A stretch of DNA of 64,000 nt, taken from Sphingomonadaceae bacterium OTU29LAMAA1. GTDB lineage: Bacteria > Pseudomonadota > Alphaproteobacteria > Sphingomonadales > Sphingomonadaceae. The stretch spans positions 1,964,001 through 2,028,000 of the forward strand of contig CP099617.1 of the NCBI GenBank assembly GCA_024072375.1. The letters are read 5' to 3'. The translations under genes and the position numbers were made by a program. The notes under the pieces are model-generated. The model worked only from the letters and a program-made list of their open reading frames with translations. It searched no databases and was not told the origin of the DNA. Every line of letters begins with the position of its first letter. Position 1 is the first letter of the stretch. Shown here piece by piece: positions 57,607 through 64,000 of this stretch.

Positions 57607-60210
57607 ATGCAGCTCGTCATCGTCGAATCGCCCGCCAAGGCGAAAACCATCGAAAAGTACCTCGGTTCGGACTTCCGGGTCCTCGCCTCCTATGGTCACG
57701 TCCGGGACCTGCCGGCGCGCGACGGTTCGGTGAATCCGGACGACAACTTCGCGATGGAGTGGGAGAACTATGCGGACAAGTCCAAGCAGCTGAAGGCGAT
57801 CGCCGATCTGTCGAAGATCGCGGACCGCCTGATCCTGGCGACCGATCCGGATCGCGAGGGCGAGGCGATCAGCTGGCACGTGCAGGAGGTGCTGCGCAAC
57901 CGCAAGGCGCTGCCCAAGGACGTGCAGCGGGTGACGTTCAACGCGATCACCAAGGCGGCGGTGACGACGGCGATGCAGAACCCGCGCGAGCTGGATACCG
58001 ACCTGATCGACGCATACCGCGCGCGGCGGGCGCTGGATTATCTGGTCGGGTTCACGCTGTCGCCGGTGCTGTGGCGCAAGCTGCCAGGGGCCAAGTCGGC
58101 GGGGCGCGTCCAGTCGGTGGCGCTGCGGCTGATCGTCCAGCGCGAGCGCGAGATCGACGTGTTCAAACCGCAGGAATATTGGTCGGTTACCGCCGCGATG
58201 GAGCAGGACGGCACGCCCTTCGTCGCGCGACTGGTGCAATGGGAGGGCAGGAAGCTCGACCGGCTGTCGATCGGCAATGAAGGCGACGCGCTGAAGGCGA
58301 AGACCTCGGTCGAGGAAGGCCGCTTCTCGGTCCAGACCGTCGAGACCAAGCCCGCAACGCGCAACCCGCCGCCGCCGTTCACGACGTCGACGTTGCAGCA
58401 GGAGGCGGCGCGCAAGCTCGGCTTCTCGGCGGATCATACGATGCGGATCGCGCAAGGACTCTACGAAGACGGCGCGATCACGTACATGCGGACCGACGGC
58501 GTGCAGATGGACGGCAGCGCGATCTCGGCGGCGCGGCTGGCGGTCGCGAACCGGTATGACGCGAGCTACGTCCCCGATTCGCCACGCCAGTACCAGACCA
58601 AGGCGAAGAACGCGCAGGAGGCGCACGAGGCGATCCGGCCGACCGATTTCGGCAAGGATCGCGCGGGTTCGGGCGATCACGGCCGGTTGTACGAGCTGAT
58701 CTGGAAGCGCGCGCTCGCCAGCCAGATGGCCTCGGCGCGGATGGAGCGCACGACGATCGAGATGGCGGACGGCACCGGCCGCAACGCGCTGCGTGCGACG
58801 GGTCAGGTCGTGCTCTTCCCCGGCTTCCTCGCCTTGTACGAGGAAGGCAGCGACGACACGCAGGACGAGGAGGCGCGCCGCCTGCCCCGCCTGCCCCGCC
58901 TGCGCGAAGGCGATGCGCCCGCGAAGAAGAGCGTCGATGCCGAACAGCATTTTACCCAGCCGCCGCCGCGCTTTTCGGAAGCGTCGCTGGTCAAGCGGAT
59001 GGAGGAACTGGGGATCGGTCGCCCGTCGACCTATGCCTCGATCATCAAGACGCTGAAGGACCGCAATTACGTTCGCGTCGAAAAGAACCGGTTCTTTGCC
59101 GAGGAATCGGGGCGGTTGGTGACGGCATTCCTAGAGCGCTTTTTCGAGAAATACGTCGGGTTCGATTATACCGCCGAGCTGGAGGAAGAGCTGGACGATG
59201 TGTCCGGTGGCCGCGCGCAATGGCAGGCGGTGCTCGATGCGTTCTGGCGCGACTTCAAGCCGCGCACCAGCGAGGTGATGGAGCAGCAGCCGTCGGCGAT
59301 CACTGCCGAACTGGACACGTTCCTCGCGCCCTATCTGTTCCCCGACAAGGGCGACGGCACCGATCCGCGGCTATGCCCGAAGTGCGAGGCGGGCAAGCTC
59401 GCGCTGCGTGGCGGCAAGTTCGGCGCGTTCATCGCCTGCTCGAATTACCCGGAGTGCAAATACACCCGCCGCTTTGCGCAGCCCGGCGGCGAGGAGGGTG
59501 AGGACAGTGGCCCCGAGGGGCTTGGCAAGGACCCCGCGACGGGGCTGGAGGTCGAACGCAAATCGGGGCGGTTCGGGCCGTACATCCAGCTGGGCGAGGG
59601 CAAGGAGGCGAAGCGCGCCTCGATCCCCAAGGACCTGCCCGGCGACCTCGATCTGGAATGGGCGCTGAAGCTTTTGAGCCTGCCGCGGACGATCGGTGCG
59701 CATCCGGAGACGGGGGAGCCGATCACTGCGTCGATCGGGCGCTATGGGCCGTATCTGGCGCATGCAGGCAAATATGCGCGGCTGCAATCGACTGCGGATG
59801 TGTTCGAGACGGGGATGAACGCCGCGGTGGTGAAGCTGGCCGAAGCGGCGGCGGGTGGCGGTCGCCCGGCGCGCGGGGCTGCGCGTGCGCCGTTGAAGGA
59901 ACTGGGCAAGCATCCGCGGACGGAGCTGGAGATCAAGCTGATGGAGGGGCGCTATGGCCCCTACGTCACCGATGGCGAGACGAATGCGACCTTGCCCAAG
60001 TCGATCACGCCCGACGCGCTGACGCTGGAAGAGGCGGCGCAGTTGATCGACGATCGTGCTGCCGCCGCGCCGGCGAAGGGGAAGAAGAAGGCCCCGGCTA
60101 AAAAGGCTGCGGCGAAGAAGCCTGCTGGGAAGGCGGCGGGGGCGAAGGCTGCGCCTGCGAAGAAACCGGCGGCGAAGAAGGCACCGGCGAAGAAGAAGGC
60201 CGCAGAGTAA
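57607..60210 (+). CDS. topA: DNA topoisomerase I
   Basis: Type IA enzyme that removes negative supercoils. Toprim residues (I-V-E-S-P-A-K-A, D-P-D-R-E-G-E-A-I-S-W-H), the active Tyr in A-I-T-Y-M-R-T-D-G, a Cys4 zinc motif (C-P-K-C, C-S-N-Y-P-E-C), and C-terminal topo repeats (G-R-F-G-P-Y-I, G-R-Y-G-P-Y-L, G-R-Y-G-P-Y-V) are all present. The end is a Lys/Ala/Pro-rich tail of ~60 residues, common in alphaproteobacterial TopA, thought to bind DNA. 867 residues. Confidence 0.98.
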   Translation: MQLVIVESPAKAKTIEKYLGSDFRVLASYGHVRDLPARDGSVNPDDNFAMEWENYADKSKQLKAIADLSKIADRLILATDPDREGEAISWHVQEVLRNRKALPKDVQRVTFNAITKAAVTTAMQNPRELDTDLIDAYRARRALDYLVGFTLSPVLWRKLPGAKSAGRVQSVALRLIVQREREIDVFKPQEYWSVTAAMEQDGTPFVARLVQWEGRKLDRLSIGNEGDALKAKTSVEEGRFSVQTVETKPATRNPPPPFTTSTLQQEAARKLGFSADHTMRIAQGLYEDGAITYMRTDGVQMDGSAISAARLAVANRYDASYVPDSPRQYQTKAKNAQEAHEAIRPTDFGKDRAGSGDHGRLYELIWKRALASQMASARMERTTIEMADGTGRNALRATGQVVLFPGFLALYEEGSDDTQDEEARRLPRLPRLREGDAPAKKSVDAEQHFTQPPPRFSEASLVKRMEELGIGRPSTYASIIKTLKDRNYVRVEKNRFFAEESGRLVTAFLERFFEKYVGFDYTAELEEELDDVSGGRAQWQAVLDAFWRDFKPRTSEVMEQQPSAITAELDTFLAPYLFPDKGDGTDPRLCPKCEAGKLALRGGKFGAFIACSNYPECKYTRRFAQPGGEEGEDSGPEGLGKDPATGLEVERKSGRFGPYIQLGEGKEAKRASIPKDLPGDLDLEWALKLLSLPRTIGAHPETGEPITASIGRYGPYLAHAGKYARLQSTADVFETGMNAAVVKLAEAAAGGGRPARGAARAPLKELGKHPRTELEIKLMEGRYGPYVTDGETNATLPKSITPDALTLEEAAQLIDDRAAAAPAKGKKKAPAKKAAAKKPAGKAAGAKAAPAKKPAAKKAPAKKKAAE

Positions 60211-60220
60211 CCACTCTCCT

Positions 60221-60314
60221 CGTCATCCCCGCGCAGGCGGGGATCCATAACGCTGACCGTTCGGCCCCATCATCGACGGATCGACTATGGATCTCCGCCT
60301 GCGCGGGGATGACG
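60221..60314. repeat. REP-like inverted repeat pair 1 after topA
   Basis: A 29-base arm at 60221-60249 and its near-perfect inverse at 60286-60314 (one difference), with arms starting CGTCATCCCC. Each arm itself contains a small GC hairpin (CCCCGC/GCGGGG). The pair can form one large hairpin and may also end topA transcription. Such CGTCATCCC elements are typical dispersed repeats. Confidence 0.85.
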
Positions 60315-60345
60315 AAGATTTGATGAGGTGGACTGGCGCACGCCC

Positions 60346-60447
60346 CGTCATCCCGGCGAACGCCGGGACCCATGGATGCGGGACGATGGTGATACGCGTG
60401 ACGGTAGCGTCACCCCTCCATGGATCCCGGCTTTCGACGGGATGACG
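60346..60447. repeat. REP-like inverted repeat pair 2
   Basis: A second pair: arm 60346-60376 (CGTCATCCCGGC...) and its inverse at 60417-60447, with a few mismatches. Sequence is related to but distinct from pair 1. Two pairs side by side suggest REPIN-like elements between topA and the Sel1 gene; the 260-base gap holds no gene. Confidence 0.82.
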
Positions 60448-60470
60448 GAGATAGTGAGCGACCGCCGAAA

Positions 60471-60767
60471 TTACGCAGCGCGGCGTTGCGTCATGCCGAG
60501 CCAGGCGCGGGCCTGGCGTTGGGCTTCGGCGATTTCACGGGCGGTCATGTCTTCGGCGACTTCGGCGCGAGCATCGACGGCTTCGGCCAGACCCGCAACC
60601 GCGGCCAGATTGAACCATTTATGCGCTTCGATCAGATCGATACCCGCCCCCGCGGTCCCGGTCTGATAGCAGACACCCAGATCGAACAATGCATCGGGTC
60701 GGCCCCGCATCGCATCCTCGATCCGACTGTCTAAAAGAAACTGCGCACTCTTGAAACTCTGGCCCAT
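60471..60767 (-). CDS. Sel1-repeat protein (98 aa)
   Basis: The Sel1 (TPR-like) pattern is seen once: D-A-L-F-D-L-G-V-C-Y-Q-T-G, then D-L-I-E-A-H-K-W-F-N-L-A-A-V-A-G. The C-terminus is an Ala/Arg/Glu helix. The start at ATG 60767 follows GGGGG. Probably a small protein-binding scaffold; role unknown. Confidence 0.82.
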   Translation of the reverse strand: MGQSFKSAQFLLDSRIEDAMRGRPDALFDLGVCYQTGTAGAGIDLIEAHKWFNLAAVAGLAEAVDARAEVAEDMTAREIAEAQRQARAWLGMTQRRAA

Positions 60768-60846
60768 CGGTAACCCCCTATTTTCATGAGGGCACCTTGC
60801 GGTGATTCGTACTACGAAATGGTTAACGTAAATAAAACCAGATCGA

Positions 60847-61692
60847 TCAACAATTTGCCTCGATAGCCACATTGTCGATCAGCCGTGTCGTACCCATTCG
60901 CGCCGCCGCCAGCAGCCTGCGGGGACGATTCGGCGCCGGATTTGCCGCCAGCGTTTCGGCATCAGCGAGTGCAATATAATCGACCTCGAACCCCGCTGCG
61001 ACCAGCATCGCCCTCGCCTCCGCCAGCGCCGCATCGTTGTCGTCGCCGCGTCCGATCGCCCGCGCCGCCACGCCGAGCGCACGCGGCAACGCCACGGCCT
61101 TCGCTCGCTGTTCGTCATCGAGGTAGATGTTGCGCGATGACAGGGCGAGACCGTCGTCGTCGCGCTGCGTCGGGACGCCGACGATCTCGATCGGCATGTC
61201 GAGGTCGGCGACGAAGCGACGAACCACGGCGAGCTGCTGGTAATCCTTCTCGCCAAAATAGGCGATGTCGGCACCGGTCTGGTTGAACAGCTTGGTAACG
61301 ACTGTTGCGACGCCGTCGAAATGCCCCGGCCGCGCCGCGCCGTCGAAGCCTTCACTGACACCGCCGACGCTGATGTTGGTCGCGAAGTCCGCCGGATACA
61401 TGGCCTCGACCGACGGCAGCCACAGCAGGTCGCAGCCGTGCTCGGCAAGCAGCCGCGCGTCCGCCGCCTCGCGCCGGGGATAGCGCGACAGATCCTCGTT
61501 CGGGCCGAATTGCTTCGGGTTGACGAAGATCGATGCGATCACCTTCGTTCCCGGTCGGCGCGCCGCCTCGACCAGTGCCATGTGGCCGGCGTGCAGCGCG
61601 CCCATCGTCGGGACCAGCGCGATATCCGCGCCCTCCGCGCGGAACGCAGCCACGGCATCGCGCAGGGCCTTCAACTCTCGAACCTGCTGCAC
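60847..61692 (-). CDS. panC: Pantothenate synthetase
   Basis: PanC joins pantoate and beta-alanine with ATP in vitamin B5 synthesis. Seen: V-P-T-M-G-A-L-H-A-G-H, S-I-F-V-N-P-K-Q-F-G, F-G-E-K-D-Y-Q-Q, and S-S-R-N as the KMSKS-like loop. 281 residues, normal. Confidence 0.97.
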   Translation of the reverse strand: MQQVRELKALRDAVAAFRAEGADIALVPTMGALHAGHMALVEAARRPGTKVIASIFVNPKQFGPNEDLSRYPRREAADARLLAEHGCDLLWLPSVEAMYPADFATNISVGGVSEGFDGAARPGHFDGVATVVTKLFNQTGADIAYFGEKDYQQLAVVRRFVADLDMPIEIVGVPTQRDDDGLALSSRNIYLDDEQRAKAVALPRALGVAARAIGRGDDNDAALAEARAMLVAAGFEVDYIALADAETLAANPAPNRPRRLLAAARMGTTRLIDNVAIEANC

Positions 61693-61779
61693 CGTTTAAC
61701 CCCTCGAACATTGAGCGCGCGGCTTCTATGAAGAGGGAAGACAGCGGGCAACCCGCCACCATTCGATAAGGAACGAACC

Positions 61780-62652
61780 GTGCCCGAAGGGCCACACGTC
61801 CCCCGGTCCGCAGGACCTCATGTGATCGTCTTCGCCAACGAAAAGGGCGGCACCGGCAAATCGACGACGGCGGTTCACGTCGCGATCGCGCTCGCCGCCA
61901 AGGGATCGAAGGTCGCGTGCTTCGACCTGGATCATCGCCAGCGCACCGTCGGGCGTTATCTCGACAATCGCGCCGCCACCATCAAGCGGACCGGCAGCAA
62001 CCTGCCGATGCCCGTCCACGACACGCATGACGGCGCGACCGAGAGCGTGTTCGAGGAGAAATGGGCGCGGTTGAGCGATGGCGCGGACTTCCTGATCGTC
62101 GACACCCCCGGCCGCGACGATTATTTCGCGCGCACTGCGGCGGCGCTGTCGAACACGCTGGTGACGCCGATGAACGACAGCTTCGTCGATTTCGACCTGA
62201 TCGGACAGGTCGATCCGGAAACGTTCAACGTCACCCGACCCAGCTTCTATTCGGAACTGATCTGGGACGCGCGCAAGCAGCGCGCACGCGCCGACGGGAC
62301 GCAGATCGACTGGGTCGTGCTACGCAATCGCCTGCAACATATCGAGGCGCGCAACATGCGCCGCGTATCGGATGCGCTGGGGCAATTGGCCAAGCGCGTC
62401 GGATTCCGTATCATTCCGGGACTCGGCGAGCGCGTGATCTATCGCGAACTGTTCCCCGCCGGGCTGACGATGATCGACGCGAAGGAATTTGGCGCGATGG
62501 GCCTCGGCCATGTCGCCTCGCGGCAGGAATTGCGCGAGATGATGAGTGCGTTGCAGCTGCCCGAACCCGCTGCCCCCGAATCGGCGGCACCCGGATCCGC
62601 TGCTCCTGCGCCCACCGCCCCTGAATCCGTCTCGCCCGAAGTCGCCGCATGA
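61780..62652 (+). CDS. mipZ: Division-plane positioning ATPase MipZ-like
   Basis: A ParA/MinD-type ATPase with deviant Walker A K-G-G-T-G-K-S-T and D-L-D-H-R-Q, then V-D-T-P-G-R-D-D. MipZ forms a gradient from the chromosome origin and inhibits FtsZ away from midcell in alphaproteobacteria. GTG start at 61780. A Pro/Ala-rich tail (about 265-290) follows. Its end overlaps the J-domain gene (ATGA). Confidence 0.92.
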   Translation: MPEGPHVPRSAGPHVIVFANEKGGTGKSTTAVHVAIALAAKGSKVACFDLDHRQRTVGRYLDNRAATIKRTGSNLPMPVHDTHDGATESVFEEKWARLSDGADFLIVDTPGRDDYFARTAAALSNTLVTPMNDSFVDFDLIGQVDPETFNVTRPSFYSELIWDARKQRARADGTQIDWVVLRNRLQHIEARNMRRVSDALGQLAKRVGFRIIPGLGERVIYRELFPAGLTMIDAKEFGAMGLGHVASRQELREMMSALQLPEPAAPESAAPGSAAPAPTAPESVSPEVAA

Positions 62653-62912
62653 TGAAATGGCTGCTCGCCATCGGACTGATCTGGCTCGCCTGGCGTTATC
62701 TGCGACCTAAGCCGAAGCGCGTGACGCTGACCGATCGCCAGCAGGCGCGACAGGTGCTCGGCGTCGGCGCGTCGGCGGACGAGGGCGAGATTCGTGCCGC
62801 GCATCGCCGCTTGCTGGCCGATGTTCACCCCGACCGGGGCGGATCGGCAGAGCGCAGCACCGAGATCAATGCGGCACGCGACCTGCTGATCGGCGCACTG
62901 CGTCAGGGATGA
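62649..62912 (+). CDS. Membrane-anchored J-domain protein (87 aa)
   Basis: One N-terminal membrane segment (W-L-L-A-I-G-L-I-W-L-A-W) and a J domain with the H-P-D motif in D-V-H-P-D-R-G-G-S. It would stimulate DnaK at the membrane. It is coupled to mipZ by ATGA. Confidence 0.92.
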   Translation: MMKWLLAIGLIWLAWRYLRPKPKRVTLTDRQQARQVLGVGASADEGEIRAAHRRLLADVHPDRGGSAERSTEINAARDLLIGALRQG

Positions 62913-62922
62913 CGGCGCGTTG

Positions 62923-64000
62923 ATGGCGCACGTGCTGGCCCCCGCAATCCTGCGGGAATACGACATCCGCGGTACGGTCGGGCGCAACCTGGGCGTCGCC
63001 GACGCCGTCGCCATCGGCCGCAGCTTCGCCACCCGCGTGCGGCAGGCCGGCGGCACTCGCGTTGCGGTGGGACGCGACGGGCGGTTGTCGTCGCCCGAAC
63101 TGGAGGCGGCGTTGGTCGAGGGATTGACCGCCGGCGGCGTCGACGTGGTGCGGATCGGCGTCGGACCGACGCCGATGCTCTATTATGCGGAGGCGACGCT
63201 GGAGGTGGACGCCGGCGTGCACGTCACCGGCAGCCACAATCCACGCGACGACAATGGCTTCAAGATGGTGCTCGGCCATCGCTCCTTTTACGGTGCCGAT
63301 GTCGTCGATCTCGCCCGCATCGCCGCCGCGGGCGCGTGGAGCGAGGGCACGGGCACGGCTGTCGATCTCGAGGTGTGCGAGGCCTATGTCGGACGCCTGA
63401 TGGCGGGCTATGCCGGTGGCAGCTACCGCATCGGCTGGGACTGCGGCAACGGCGCTGCCGGCCCTGCGGTGGAGCGGCTGGTGGCGCAACTGCCGGGGGA
63501 GCATCACTTGCTGTACCCTGATGTCGACGGTCGTTTTCCCAACCACCATCCCGACCCGACCGTGGAAGCGAACCTCGGCGACCTGAAGTCGCTGGTTCGC
63601 GAGCGGGGGCTCGATTTCGGCATCGCCTTCGACGGCGACGGCGATCGCATCGGTGCTGTCGATGGCGAGGGACGCGTGCTGTGGGGCGACCAGCTGCTCG
63701 GCATCCTGATCGAGCCGGTCCTCGCCGAGTTGCGCGGCGCAACTGTCGTCGCCGACGTCAAATCGTCGCGCTACGTGTTCGACCGGATCGAAGCACTCGG
63801 CGGCAAGGCGGTGATGGGCGCGACCGGCCACAGCCTGATGAAGGAAGCGATGCTGGCGCACCATGCCCCGATCGCGGGCGAACTGAGCGGCCACATCTTC
63901 TTTGCACACGGCTGGTACGGGTTCGACGATGCGTTGTACGCCGCGATCCAGCTGATCCGTGCGGTGCACCTGTCGGGCCAGTCGCTCACCGAACTGCGAT
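62923..64000 (+). CDS. Phosphomannomutase / phosphoglucomutase (cut by window edge)
   Basis: The first 359 codons are in the window. Seen: R-E-Y-D-I-R-G-T-V-G-R near the start, the phosphoserine loop V-T-G-S-H-N-P-R, and metal-binding F-D-G-D-G-D-R. It interconverts hexose 1- and 6-phosphates for polysaccharide precursors. ATG 62923; a TTG three bases earlier is possible. Confidence 0.95.
   Translation, partial: MAHVLAPAILREYDIRGTVGRNLGVADAVAIGRSFATRVRQAGGTRVAVGRDGRLSSPELEAALVEGLTAGGVDVVRIGVGPTPMLYYAEATLEVDAGVHVTGSHNPRDDNGFKMVLGHRSFYGADVVDLARIAAAGAWSEGTGTAVDLEVCEAYVGRLMAGYAGGSYRIGWDCGNGAAGPAVERLVAQLPGEHHLLYPDVDGRFPNHHPDPTVEANLGDLKSLVRERGLDFGIAFDGDGDRIGAVDGEGRVLWGDQLLGILIEPVLAELRGATVVADVKSSRYVFDRIEALGGKAVMGATGHSLMKEAMLAHHAPIAGELSGHIFFAHGWYGFDDALYAAIQLIRAVHLSGQSLTELR

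Noticed and set aside
1..64000. CRISPR arrays, rRNA genes, insertion sequences
   Set aside because: No regularly spaced repeats, no rRNA-like segments and no transposase gene were seen by eye.

Overview
The window is GC-rich DNA from a Sphingomonas-like alphaproteobacterium. Evidence for this is the ALAS-type hemA (C4 pathway), the division regulator mipZ, the glyA-nrdR-trmJ arrangement, many GTG and TTG starts, and REP-like inverted repeats. It splits cleanly into a prophage (about 1-41.85 kb) and host chromosome (about 41.85-64 kb).

Prophage: a lambda/Mu-mosaic siphovirus. Read leftward on the minus strand from 22.7 kb, it carries TerS, TerL, gpW-like joiner, portal, a ClpP-like protease fused to a Mu gpT-like capsid, a capsid cement protein, neck and tail-completion proteins, tail tube, a G/GT tail chaperone with a programmed -1 frameshift, and a tape measure with an embedded M15 peptidase. 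These are followed by distal tail proteins, an NlpC/P60-like peptidase, a tail hub ending in a Hint-like domain, a repeat protein, a tailspike, membrane or holin-like proteins and a lysozyme. A NusG paralogue and a patch of small secreted or STAS-like genes lie at 23.7-26.6 kb. The replication block (DUF1376 protein, DnaB helicase, CHC2/Toprim primase) is at 26.6-30.5 kb. The switch at 31.2-32.2 kb has divergent Cro-like and CI-like genes with three copies of a 17-bp palindromic operator. A rightward operon of small genes at 32.3-37.0 kb ends in a nuclease-like protein and an AlpA-type excisionase. A cargo zone at 37.2-40.3 kb holds a HEPN-like protein, a Panacea-type toxin-antitoxin pair, an integrase fragment and an unknown gene. 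The P4-type integrase and a tRNA-Lys attachment site close the right end. No left attachment copy is visible, so the left prophage end lies outside the window.

Host part: folK, a family-5 uracil-DNA glycosylase, a putrescine route from agmatine (aguA, aguB), an M28 peptidase, rpsD with a terminator, chorismate mutase, and a trmJ-nrdR-small ORF-glyA-rpiB cluster. Then come DUF3429, hemA, murI, plsY, dprA, a TMEM175-like channel, topA with REP-like hairpins, a Sel1 protein, panC, mipZ, a J-domain protein and a phosphomannomutase cut by the right edge.

The most noteworthy items are the Hint-like tail of the hub protein, the Panacea toxin-antitoxin pair beside a duplicated integrase 3' end, the repeated repressor operators, the phage NusG paralogue, and a tRNA-Lys whose anticodon stem has two mismatches.
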